Positions 24,119 through 35,800 of a DNA stretch of 64,000 nt are shown here, piece after piece. The notes beneath the pieces were generated by a model. The model made no database searches, was not told the DNA's origin, and saw nothing but the letters and a program-made list of their open reading frames with translations. The position numbers and the translations under genes were made by a program. Positions within the stretch are counted from its first letter, which is position 1; the number at the start of each line of letters is the position of its first letter. Origin of the DNA: Paracentrotus lividus (Eukaryota; Echinodermata; Echinoidea; Camarodonta; Echinidae); NCBI GenBank assembly GCA_940671915.1, contig CALNVZ010002974.1:41785729-41849728 (forward strand), written 5' to 3'.

Positions 24119-25620
24119 GAATTGAATTGAATTGAATTGAATTTATTTTTCCACGGAAAACTCACATCAGCCAAACAAGACTGCTTTTCAGCAAGTCCGT
24201 GAATATAAAACATACATATTGAGTATAACATAAAATATACATAAATAATCATTAAAAAAAAAAAATTACAAACAGAAATGCAGTTTAACGTCATTATAAT
24301 AATGTACAGAGTGTATATAAATTATTTACAAAAGTTAAAAGATAGGAAAGGGGAAGACAGAGAAGGAAAGCACCGGAAGAGAAAGGAGTTGCATGAGAAG
24401 AGAGAGAGAGAGAGAGAAGACAAAAAATAACAAGAGAAAGAGAGGGGTAGAGTAGTGAAACTAGTACAATGCATTTACTTCCAGCTCAAATTGCTGGAGA
24501 TTTGACAAAAGGCGATCTTTTCTGGTAATGCATTAAAAAAGTTGACACTGGAATAAATAAAACCCATTCGTTTAAAATTAGTACGGGGTTTTTGCAATGT
24601 GAGCTTTCGATTAGTATTTCTAAGACTATATGTGTATTCTTTGAAAGTAATGCGTTCAGATAATGGGAAGAGGGAGTAGGTTGTTGATGAGTTTAAATAT
24701 AAAAGAGAAGGGCTAGTTTTTTTCCAACGAATTTCTACGCGATCAATTTTTAAAAGAGAATAGAGAAGGTTTGTACTAAAGCGACTATCAACAGAAAGTA
24801 CGACTCGTAGTGCTCTATTTTGGATAATGGATATTTTCTTGATGTGAGTCTTACATTCGTTTCTCCAGATTATTGAGCAATAGTCGAAATGAGGTTGTAC
24901 AAGTGTTTTATATAACATGATCGCTGTATCTTGCGAAATAAATGGTCTCAGCGTTTTAAGCAATATATACTAGAAAGTGCTTTTTCTTTACCAGCGCGAT
25001 TTGGTTTTGCCAATTCATTTTGTCGTTAAGGATAATTCCAAGGTATTTCATTGTCTGGACGCATTTCAGTTGAATACCGTTTACATGAATATTTATAATA
25101 TCAAATGATTTTCGCTTACGGTTAGATGTAATAACCATGAATTCACATTTGTTTTCATTTAGTAAGATTTCATTACTATTAAGCCATTTTGATATTAAGT
25201 GAAGGTCTTCATTCAGATGATCTTGCAATTCTTGTTGGTTATTACAGGCATAATACAGACATGTGTCGTCTGCGTAGAGAGATATCTTACAATGTTTAAT
25301 AACCTTAGTCATATCGTTAATATTCAAAATAAAAAGAAGCGGGCCCAATATACTACCCTGTGGGATTCCGCTTTTAACAGATAAAGGGGATGATTTTTCA
25401 CCATCTATTACAGTAATTTGCTTTCTTAGTAGTAAATAATTCTCAAACCAATCTAGACTATTTTTGTCGAATCCATATAATTTCATTTTCTTGAGTAAAA
25501 TATCGTGTGGCACCAAATCAAAAGCTTTTTTTAAATCTAATGTAACAATCCCAACAGACATTCCTTGATCCAAATAAAGTAATAAAGTAATACATACTTT
25601 ATTCAAAGCTGTTTTCATAA
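24119..25620 (-). mobile_element. 5'-truncated CR1-like LINE, copy in A'
   Basis: The minus strand reads, from 25,618 down to 24,956, 220 codons of reverse transcriptase: LDLKKAFDLVPHDILLKKM, SGIPQGSILGPLLFILNIND and the catalytic SLYADDTCLYY. After a frame change near 24,956 the C-terminal 162 codons follow (24,963-24,475), with LVQPHFDYCSIIW and a FFNALPEKI segment near the end. The 3' end has a (TTCAA)n tail at 24,119-24,141. The endonuclease and the N-terminal part of the RT are absent, so it is a dead, 5'-truncated insertion. The motif order fits the CR1/jockey group; exact clade is uncertain. Confidence 0.88.
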
Positions 25621-27439
25621 TAACCGGATTCAGGCCTATTTCTACATTTTAGTTCTGTTTGCTTGGGAAACAGATAAACATAAATGTTGTCATTTTCATT
25701 GATGCGGTACCACTGTCTGAACTGTTGTTGAAAGTACTAATATAAGGACATGTATTTTCTTTCCCAAAATTGTATCCGGGAGGCTGATGTCATAAATGCT
25801 TATGACGTGTACGATAACACCACGTACGATGAGTAAAAAACATTAGGCTTGTCGGAAATGGCCCATCGTTTTGAAATTTGTAAATATATGACATTTTCAC
25901 ACTTCCAAAGAGAAAAAGAAAGATGGAGTGAAAGGAAGAAAAGTAGGCCTACTCTCAAGAGAAAAAAAGGAACGTGTCTCACACAAGATGGCGCTATTCC
26001 ACCCTTTCTGGAAGAGCCATCACTTTTTCTTTCTGGGAGACCGGGAGCACAAGTATAGTAGGGCAAGTCCAAGCTATTTTGCGTCGTAACAAACGGGACA
26101 ATCAGAGCCAAAAATAGGGCTTGTTTGAAAAAATCTGAAATAAAATCTCAATCCTTAGATATGTTCTTGAAGGTACTAAGAATCTTCAACAAAAACATAA
26201 AAAAATGGTTGAAATAACTCAATTCATAATTAATTTATGATCATTCATTCGTCCGTAACACATATGGGACCAGAAAAAATGGATCTAAACTTGCACAGTC
26301 TTATCCTCTTAAAGGGATTAAGTAGCTTTCAAAAACAAGAGCAATTATATCAAGATTAATAAAATTATATGTTCCAACAGTAAAAACAAACTACTGAAAG
26401 TTTCAGATCAAATGAAAATCATTTACTACCTTAAAACAGTGTAACAAACAATGCCAAGCATACAAGTCGAATACCAGTACCCTCTGTTGATAGCCAACCA
26501 GGCCGCTAGAGACGGGGGACTTTACAACAGGAAATGGTGTGTGGAAAAGCACATGGTTTTATAAACCATCCGGTGTTGGTTTATAAATTTGAGTATGAAA
26601 CATTGATATCTCGAAGGTAAAGCAAGCAATTAGCTTGCAATTTTGAAGAGATACCAGACTGACCGAAGTGTTTATAATTATGTTGGCAAAAAAAGCTAAA
26701 TCGAATAAATGTGATTTGAATATCATTCAATGTTACTACATCCCTTTAAACATGTAAATAACATTGTTAAGGACATATTTTAACGTTAATACAACTTCGA
26801 GTTTTCTGACAAGGTCAAGTTTAAAAAAAAAAATAGTGTAACACAGGGACATGTAACACACGGGACAATTATCCCTATAATATTTTTCATTAAACAATTG
26901 GTGTAGCTAAGGCGTAGCAAACATTTTGTTAAAAAATCTCTCTGATAAAACAAAAGAAACATAATACAAAACACAAATGTAAAAAAACACTTCTTTTGTT
27001 TCATTTCTAAAGGTGGGAGGGTGAGTAATAAAAATGCATGATTTCACATCAGCTCAGTAACTTTTGTGAGATAATTTCTGAGACCTGAATTTTTAAGTCT
27101 AAAAATATGAAAGCTATTTGCTAGGTTCGTCATATTTTCACCAGAGTTAGCCAGGAAAATACAAAAACAGAAAATACATAGTTTTTTAAATGGTGAAAAT
27201 AGCATTTTTAAAGCATTTTATTATTTTAAAAAAATATATATATTAATGAGCCTGTGACTCATATGACCTTGAAATGACTGTTTGACTCATTTGCATTTAG
27301 TTCATTTCATGTCCTTTATGGGTGATATATGACACATTATGTATACCTTTACATTACAAACCCACTTGACACAAAAAATGGTCAAAAAGTCGTTAAATCA
27401 CCACCTTTGGAACAAATAGCGTGGACTTGCCAAGTACTC

Positions 27440-27800
27440 TCCGACGGTTAATTGCCAGTTGGTCTAATCTCACTTGACTAATGCCCATTTGGTCTCATTT
27501 TTCCATTTAGTCTACAACCAGTTCGTCAAATTACTTTTAGGTCCAATTGCCACTTTGTCTATTATTATTTTGTCTAATGTCCATTTCATCTGATGTCCAC
27601 TCCATTTAATGTCCACTTGGCCTAACACCACTCAGTCAATTCCTGTAACAAAGTAGTAATAAACCAATAATTAATTTGGGGATTAGACAAAAGAAATTAG
27701 ACCAAAATGTAATTAGATGAATTGGCAATAGACTGAAATGATAATTAGACAAAGTATATATTAGGCCAAAAGAAACAAGACCAAATTGTTAGTAGGCAAA
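27440..27800. repeat. TTTGGTCTAAT degenerate inverted repeat field
   Basis: Left half: irregular 15-25-bp words (ttggtctaat, catttggtctc, attttgtctaatgtcc). Right half: inverse words (attagacaaaagaaattag, accaaaatgtaattag, ggccaaaagaaacaagacc). Together this is a degenerate foldback of about 360 bp spanning the A'/C junction. Confidence 0.6.
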
Positions 27801-29384
27801 ATTGTTATCACTATATCTGATCTCATAAATGTTTTTCTAATGTTTACCTCTATGTCACTCCCCCTCCTTCTCTTCCATCTATTATTCTCTACATATATTC
27901 CCCCTTCAAGGCTTTTCTTTTTATTCATTGATGTCTCACTTCTCTTTATCTTAATAATCTCTACATTTACCTCGTCATTTCTACCTCTCTCATATGTCCT
28001 TTTATTTTCCATTCAGTCTTTTTCTCTCTACACCTTGTCATGTACAGTATATGTGCAGTTCACTGCAGTTGCCCGAGCGGAAGCTATGTTAAAATCTGCT
28101 CCTTATGATGAGGGTAGACTGATATTCACAATTATTGCCCTCTATTTATCTCTCTCTTCTTGCTTTTATCTCTCTCGTTATTTTATTCCATTTCAAAATT
28201 AAGCCACAAAGAGAACTACTAATACAATTGGGCACAAGAAATATGATATGACTCATTTCATTCAATGCAATTTCAAATAAATACAAACACATTACAGTCT
28301 TTGACCATGATCACTGTCATCCCAAATCCATCAGGGGCGTATCCAGGATTTCCCAATAGGGGGGGCGCAAGGAAATTTTTATCGCCGTCAGGGAAGGGAG
28401 GGGGTTCTTCTAATTCATATTGTACATGAAATTCCACATTTTTTCAATTATCACAAAAGTTACATAGTTTCTATACCCTAAGACAAATGTATGTTGCGTA
28501 GAAACCTATTTATGTGTGCATTATATACCTTCTGATTGGAATCTGCTGGAGCGCGAAACGAGAGTCGAAAAATGTTGAGGTTTAAAGTTATATGAAATAA
28601 ATAAAGGGGCATTTTCTAGTACTAGAAAATGGTAGATTATTGTGTATAATAGACCAATTAGTATCGCGCGAGCGCGAAGCGCGAGCTGAAAATTTTTAAA
28701 GGTAAAAATTTGAGTTATATTTGTGCATTATGTTTGGTATCAGCGAGCGCGAAGCGCGAGCCGAAAATTTGGGGTTTAAATTTTTTAAGGTAAAATTTAG
28801 AACTATTATATTGTGCATTTGATTTGGTGTCAGCGAGCGCGAAGGCGAGCCGAAAATTTGGGGTTTAGAATTTTTTTAAGGTAAATTTAGAGTTATTATT
28901 GTGCATTTTGATTTGGCATCAGCGAGCGCGAAGCGCGAGCCAAAAAATTTGGGGTTTCAAAAAGTATTTTTGAATTAATAAAGGGGTACGTTCTAATAAA
29001 CCATGAGGCCAACTAGTTTTCCCAGGGGCGAGGGCCGGAGGCAGAGGGTCCAGAGGCCTCTTTCTTTGTGAATTTTGAACTTTAGTTTTAAATATTTTAC
29101 TTTCGTCCACTAATGTATTTCTTTTCTTTAAAAAGGGCGTTTGAGCAATTATGCAAAATGCAATATGAGAAAAGTCGGGCCTCGTGGGCCCTCCCCACAT
29201 TTAAAGGCCTTAGTTATGTCGTTTAGAACCAAATAAAGCCTATTTCGGCTTTTTATTGAATAAAGTTGGGCGAAAATTGTACAAGCATCGAGCCTTATTC
29301 CTTCTCTTTCTTTCTTTTTCTTCTTTTCTTCCCTTTCCTTCTTCTCCCTTTTTCTCCTCCTTTTTTTTTTTTTTTTTTTTTTTG
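27751..29384 (+). other. Segment C, unique between A' and B
   Basis: Present once only. The left part (27,850-28,200) is pyrimidine-rich, giving a hydrophobic 138-codon ORF that I do not accept as a gene. From 28,332 it holds a GCGTATCCAGG border and a tandem GAGCGCGAAGCGCGAGC repeat, and it ends in a long pyrimidine tract with a poly-T (29,361-29,383). Confidence 0.7.
28665..28960 (+). repeat. Tandem repeat, 75-90-bp units headed GAGCGCGAAGCGCGAGC
   Basis: Four units start at about 28,670, 28,745, 28,835 and 28,924 (spacings 75, 90, 89). Each head is a near-palindromic gagcgcgaagcgcgagc followed by cgaaaatttggggttt and an AT-rich stretch ending ttgtgcatttgatttgg. The third unit has lost two bases in its head. 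Confidence 0.8.
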
Positions 29385-32339
29385 AGATTTTCATTATTTT
29401 CTTTAACTCTGGCATTAAAAAAAATATATATAGTTTACGTTTTTGTTTTTGTTTTTGTTTTTGTTTTTGTTTGTTTGTTTGTTTGTTTTTGTTGTTGCTA
29501 TACGACTGCGTTTGCGAACAATTGTTATAACGTATTTTTCATCACATCATTTTTTTTTTTTCTTTTATTAAAATCAAAAGGTGAGTAGTCCTATGTGCAG
29601 GTCAAAACTGTTCCGGCTGAGCCAGAAAATAAAGTGAAATAAATTAGACGATAGAACAATATGACATAACCAATTAAAGACTTCCATATAGCTGTCAGAC
29701 ATTTTGATTTTTTTTGAAGGTTGCAAAAATTGCCTTAAATTAATTCAAAATAGATGACAGCTCGAGGGGGGGGGGGGCTTTGCTTGGAGCTACGTCTCTA
29801 GTGTTCTCTTATCTAATTTATATCACTTTATATTATTTAAAAGAGGGAGAGTTCCAAAGGTTGTTGTTGGTTTCAAATTGCATTTCTCTATATAATGGGA
29901 TATAATATGTTTTGTATCCTCAATTTCAATTTGCATATAGCGACTGTTACAAGAATCAAATGACCAAAAAAGTATATGATAGAAAGCAACGTATAAAATA
30001 TTTTAAAAGGTGTAAAGATTTTCCCTCTACAATAGGTCTTGCATGAAAAGGTCGATCTTAATTGTCGGAATCATTGTTCTTTCTGAATATCATGAAAACA
30101 AAAACATACAAAAAAAGCTTTAAAACGAAAGCAAAGAACGTATTACTACCAGCATGAATTTGGATAACAATAAATGTTTAACGTCATGTAAAATTATATC
30201 ATTATAACACCGGCAAGGGGAGGGGGGTTTAGTATTTTAGCATTTAGCAAATAAAATATTTGCGCATATAATGTTCATTCCCCCTTTTTCAGAAGGTGCG
30301 CGACCCCCCCCCCAAAAAAAGGGGGGGAATCGAGGTGTTTAATTCAAAATTCAGCGCCAGCCAAAATCGCGCCCCAAAGAAAATTGTTTATATATACGCC
30401 ACAGGACTTAAAATAATTGTTGCCCGTTATTTAGATATCTTTGTATGCGTTAATATCATGAATGATACTGACCAAGGTTGAAAACTAAACTGAAAAAAAA
30501 AATTATTGTTTCAAGGCCCCATCTTTTGCTTTACCATAAAAATATAATGGCTAGTTTGTAAAGCAAGAGTGAATGGCGTCGTCATTATCTTCTTTTTTTG
30601 TTATCATGGAAGCGGTATATTAAAACGTTATTCGGTGCGAGTGCGATCCAGATAAAAGTGAACCCAAATTTGGGAGCCTCATTTAAAAATTGTATAACTT
30701 ATGTGACATTCATGTTTCTTTTATATGAAAAGATCACTCATAATAGTCTATTCGTTGATTTAAACTTAAACTGTGCTGCTACTGATGACTGAGCACTTGG
30801 GCTTAAAAACAAATGAGTGTCAAAATTGCCTTGTATCAAGTTTTGGCAAACCAACCCTTGCATGTATACAGGAAGGCTTACCTCAATAACAACCTCAAAC
30901 AATAAATGAGTGATCTGAAAGCCAGTGTTGCTCATGCTAAAACTTGGTATAAGCTGATTTTGACAGACGTTTCACTACAAAATACTACAGGATAGGTTTC
31001 CCCTTTCATCCCCTCTCCTCCCCATCTTGTCTCTGTCTCTTTCTCTATACTCTCTCTCCACCTCTCTATTTCTATCTCTCTTTCCCTCCCTTTCCTTTAA
31101 TCTTCATCTATTTTGTATTAGTTACTCACACACTCACTACCATCTCTCCTTTATACTCTTTCTTTCCAACTCCTATTTCATAATTTCAAGAATAATTAAT
31201 GTGGCCTCCAAGTTTATGACCCGCTCTGAATAAAATTATAAAAATAAAAAAGTACTGGGTCGTCATAACGGAACCGTTTTGAAAGCCATAAGACTGATAT
31301 TATCCATGGCAACATCATGAAATTGAACAGGGCGAGGTTGGAATGGGAATATTCCTTCTCACTGATCACCGAGTGAATCACAAATTAAATCTTGACAGAA
31401 TTACACCGTAATGATGCAGAAACTAATATTGCTATACATGACAGGTCCAATGGTCATCATTTCTAAAATTTTGCCTTAACCATTTTCCAATCGTCACTAT
31501 TATAGCTAAATCAGTGACGAATTGTGGTAGGCTTGACACCATTAAAAATAATAAAAATAATATTAATAATAATAATAATAATAACTCGTGAAAAGCTGCG
31601 GTATATCCAGGCTTACTATTATTTGAAAAATAATAAAGGAGTGAGGTCGGGTGTGAAGCCCGGAAATTTAAAAATAGGCAGAAAAAAAACAAACAGAAAA
31701 AACAGACAAAACTTTTTGATTAACGATTAAGATTAGTGGTTTAAAAAGTAAATAAATAAATAAATGAAAAATAGGGGCACATGTCTATTGCGACCCCCTC
31801 CCGGATCTACTATTTTAAGGTAAAGGTAGTGGTAATGGTATGCATTATTTTTCAGGATCATATTAGCACTGGTGGGATTTGCATGGGATATGGGGGATGC
31901 TGAAAACGCCTCTTATCATCGGGGGGGGGGGGGGGGGGGGGGTAGCTATTATTTGCCCAGGAAATTATGCCATTCGACTTTATTTTATTTATTCTTTATT
32001 TTTATTTTTTTTTTAAATACAAATTTGAAATCCGAGAGTCGAGACAATTTATGTCTGCTTACAATACATCTGAGGGGTTTATTTAGATTGAGCAAAGGAG
32101 GGAAAGACATTGGGAGAGGATGGTCGGGAAGGAAATACTAGTAGGCCAAGTTGAAAAAAAAGGGGGAAATGAGAAGAGTTTCTTTGACTGCCAAATAAAA
32201 GAGAAAATATGATTTATAAACGTAGAATTACAAAATAAAATGAAGTTCAAAGTCGTGTAAAAGCGAGAGTTATACCGTATTGAGTATAATCATACAAATC
32301 AGCCTAATATGAGAGTATATATATAGTTTGTGTAATTCT

Positions 32340-32671
32340 ATGGTGTAATTATATAGTTACAGAGAGAAACCGACAAGTGCGAATGAAAATGTGTACAGTG
32401 GTTGGGTTTACGTCTGGCCATATCGTACACACTCTCGCCCCGATTCCGACCCGCTACTGCAGAGCGGCGACACACTCAGTTCCCGTCTCACGATCTCTGG
32501 CTCTCTTTCTCTCGGCTGTTCGCTCCAAATGCGATAGTGTGTGATGTTGTGTGTCTGTGTGTGTTTGCTATGTATGCGGCCGTACATTGTAGAGCTTTGA
32601 GAAGGCTGTGTTGTTATTGAGGTTGTATGGATATATTCGGGCAACGTTGCCTGTAACTAGATTTTTACAAG
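32340..32671 (+). promoter_or_regulatory. Probable DGK-theta promoter and 5' UTR
   Basis: A GC-richer island (acactctcgccccgattcc, ctgcagagcggcgacacac) with pyrimidine runs (ctctggctctctttctctcg) precedes the exon 1 start codon. No clear TATA box is seen. The same island is in reverse in B' (about 19,241-19,560). The promoter role is inferred from position and composition. Confidence 0.35.
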
Positions 32672-32847
32672 ATGGCTACACCGGCAACTTCATTTTTTGG
32701 TCGACAAGTGGACTTGAATCCCGTGAGAGATATGGAATGGATGCACATGGGCACACATTTGTGAAAAAGACATTTCATAAGCCAACATTTTGCCACCATT
32801 GTACGGATATGTTGTGGGGATTTATTGGACAGGTTACATATGTGAAG
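32672..32847 (+). CDS. DGKQ: DGK-theta exon 1 (start of first C1 domain)
   Basis: The ATG at 32,672 opens ATPATSFFGRQVDL. The C1 sequence GHTFVKKTFHKPTFCHHC is in another frame (+1 base), so at least one indel lies between them; the copy in B' has different indels in the same stretch. The natural donor is tgtgaag|gtacgt at 32,847/32,848. To reach the expected ICE codons before exon 2, one more base is needed near 32,832-32,833 (cag-gt-tac, where cag-ggt-tac is expected). Start and N-terminal frame are therefore uncertain; the C1 identity is not. Confidence 0.75.
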
Positions 32848-35800
32848 GTACGTACGTGTACAGTAATTTACATATCATTGGTATATAGTTCATTGCCATG
32901 TTAATACACAGACATTGCATGGACTATTATCACGTAGTAGTAACAGTTAAATAGGAAGATAATTTATAAATTTAGTAATATTATGACGCTGCTGTATATT
33001 TACTTGTCCTCATTTAGTTTATTCATTGTGATGAAGTTTCATGTGGAAGGGTTCTCAAAGATGTCAATCAGTATGGTCATTGACATTGACAATGTGTGTT
33101 GGAAAGTAATATGCACTATATCTTTCAACTTCAACTTGAAGTTCAAGGGCAAGTATTATGTTCAACCAGGAGGGCATTTCATCAAAGGACTTGTCAGACA
33201 TTTTATCCGACAAATTTGCTCTCAGCCAATCAGATGCAAGCATTTCAGTAGCTTATAACAGTTTGTCGGATAAAACGTCCGACACTATAGTCCTTTCATT
33301 AAACGCTCTCCTGGTGTTCAACATCTCAAAATAATAGCCTACATCTTCAGTAAAAGGTTGTCCGACCTACAGTCATTAAGTGAGAATTTAATCATTTAAT
33401 TTTGTTTGCCATTCTGGTCCAGGCCAGGACAGTGAAATAATCTTGAGTTTCTAATGAAGTTCATCTTCTGTAAATTAATGCTTTCAAATCAAAGCTGAAA
33501 CAGATTAATGTTGACTCCTATTCAGGTGTCCATGTAGGTGTGTAGGCTATTAATGTTCCTCCGTTATTACCACCCCCACGTGGGTACGTGTGGTGGTGCT
33601 TATGAGTCATGTCAGACTAGAGCTTCAATTGATTGGAGGTACTGTAGGACCTCTACATGTACATATAGGCCTACATGTAATATATGTACATTTAGGTTAG
33701 AATGTGGTAAATATCCGGCGCGGATCCAGGTGGGAGAGGAGGGTGTGGGCACACCCTGTAAATTACCCCAAAAATATAAAAACTGTTTTGTTTTGTTTGT
33801 TTGCTTGTCAATTACCGGTACCTGGGGATGATTGAGTGACCTCATTCTACCCCTATATAGGTAAGATATGGTACCTTTTTGACAGCCGAAGGTCGAAAAA
33901 AAATTGAACACCTACCCCCTAAAGTAGGCCTATGCTGCAGGGAGGCACCCTAGATTGGGGGCTGTCGATTATCATCATTATTTTGATTTTTTTTTTTTGT
34001 AATCATCATTCATTACTCATTCAATATCATAAACAGTTTCAGTGTTATTGTTATCATGATTTGGAATTTCCATTTTTCTATGATAACACTTGACAAACAG
34101 TAAAAAAAACTATGACAAAGTATGTCGTATGTAATGATAACTCCACCCATTTGATGTGCAAAAAATGTTTTCACAATTATTCTAGCACTTTAGTTTCCAT
34201 CAGGGGGGCATTTCATCGAAGGACTTGTCAGATGTTTTATCTGACATACTGTTTATAAACTACTGAAATGCTTGCATCTGATTGGCTGAGAGCAAATTTG
34301 TCAGATAAAATGTCCGACAAGTCCTTTGATGAAATGCTTCCCAGGCCTGGGTTCTATCTTAATGCACACTGAATATGCCCCTAATGATTTAGGTGATGTG
34401 GGCTTTGAATATAGGCTACATTGCATCCCTGGATCGTGGTTTTGGAAATAAATAAAGGAGGTATAAGCAGCAATTTTGAAAATAAGGGGGCGCAGACAAA
34501 ACTGTTTAAAAATAGTTTTATTAACATTATGTTCAATGTTTGTTTCTCAAAGATATAGTTGGGGTGGAGGGTGCACAACCTCACGCCTCTTGTCTAGATA
34601 TTGTGCGTATACATACAACATTATACGCAGTATACATGTATATACAAGACAGTGAGTGTAATAAAAAATAAACAAGTTGACTGTTAAAAAATTTCCTGGT
34701 AAAATTTGGGTGCCTACATGTACATGTATGTTTATGTATACAGTGGGCAGCTTAATACATAGTAGGCCTATGTAATTTCAAGTTACATTGTCGTGCACAA
34801 TGAAGGATCAATGGTATTTATGCGTTAAAAAAAAGAACAATAAACCTGATGAACATTGAAGAGAAAACAATCCATTAAAACATCAATAATTTTACTGGTA
34901 CCCAAAGTTTTGCCTTTAAGGCTCAAACTCAATTAAAGGAAACCAACCCCAAAAAAATATTTGTTTTGTTTAAAGATTTTCACATTTCCCCTTTATTTAT
35001 TACATTTTTTTTTGTCATCTGACCTTGACATACATGTATTTGATGCGAAAAATATTTTCCTATGACATGTATGTTGAGCTCAGAAGGAGATAAGATGCAC
35101 TTTGAAAGATATTAGCGAAAATCTGAAAATTTCTTTAATAATGAATTTTTTTTAGAGTTGTCCACAAAATTGGCCATTATGAAGAATTTTGTCAAATAGG
35201 GTATTAAAGGAATAAAAGTACTAGTGTTTCAAACTCCCAAGTTCTTTCTTATTTTATAACAGAATTTGGTGACAAAACAATAAACCTGATTTTTTTTCAC
35301 CAACCCCAAAAAACATTGAAGAGAAAACAATCCATTAAAACATCAATAATTTTACTGGTACCCAAAGTTTTGCCTTTAAGGCTCAAACTCAACTAAAGGA
35401 AACCAACCCAAAAAAAATATTTGTTTTGTTCAAAGATTTTCACATTTCCCCTTTATTTATTACATTTTTTTTTGTCATCTGACCTTGACATACATGTACA
35501 TGTATTTGATGTGAAAAATATTTTCCTATGACATGTATGTTGAGCTCAGAAGGAGATACAATGTAAGATGCACTTTGAAAGATATTAGGGAAAATCTGAA
35601 AATTTCTTTAATAATGATTTTTTTTTAGAGTTGTCCACAAAATTGGCCATTATGAAGAATTTTGTCAAATAGGGTAAGGTATAAAAGTACAAGTGTTTCA
35701 AACTCCCAAGTTCTTTCTTATTTTATAACAGGATTTGGTGACACTTTTGTAGAGTGCAACTGCTCCTCTCATGTTACTCTATCCTATAAGATTGATTCTT

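Larger units (their letters stand above)
22441..27750 (+). repeat. Duplicated segment A' (direct copy of 11,680-17,003)
   Basis: Direct copy of A. Unlike A it continues without a gap into segment C. It holds a poly-A tract (22,677-22,703), a GCGTATCCAGG-family repeat, the minisatellite, the better-preserved LINE fragment and the TTTGGTCTAAT repeat field. Confidence 0.9.
29385..34835 (+). repeat. Segment B (inverted relative to 17,029-22,440)
   Basis: Reverse complement of B'. This copy has DGK exon 1 on the + strand, as expected from the later exons, and continues without a gap into DGK intron 1, so I take it as the correctly placed copy. It contains two short MITEs, TTG/TTTTG simple repeats (about 29,440-29,490) and a long G-run (31,921-31,942). 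Confidence 0.9.

Noticed and set aside
27786..28202. 138-codon hydrophobic ORF
   Set aside because: It is a translation of a pyrimidine-rich tract (Leu, Phe, Ser, Ile). No start context, family motif or splice support.
28665..28960. CRISPR array
   Set aside because: Repeats are long, degenerate and unevenly spaced (75-90), with similar sequence between them, in an animal genome.
32608..32904. 98-codon ORF read as one continuous exon across DGK exon 1
   Set aside because: It runs through the splice donor at 32,848 and its first part is in another frame from the ATG at 32,672; only the C1 part is supported.
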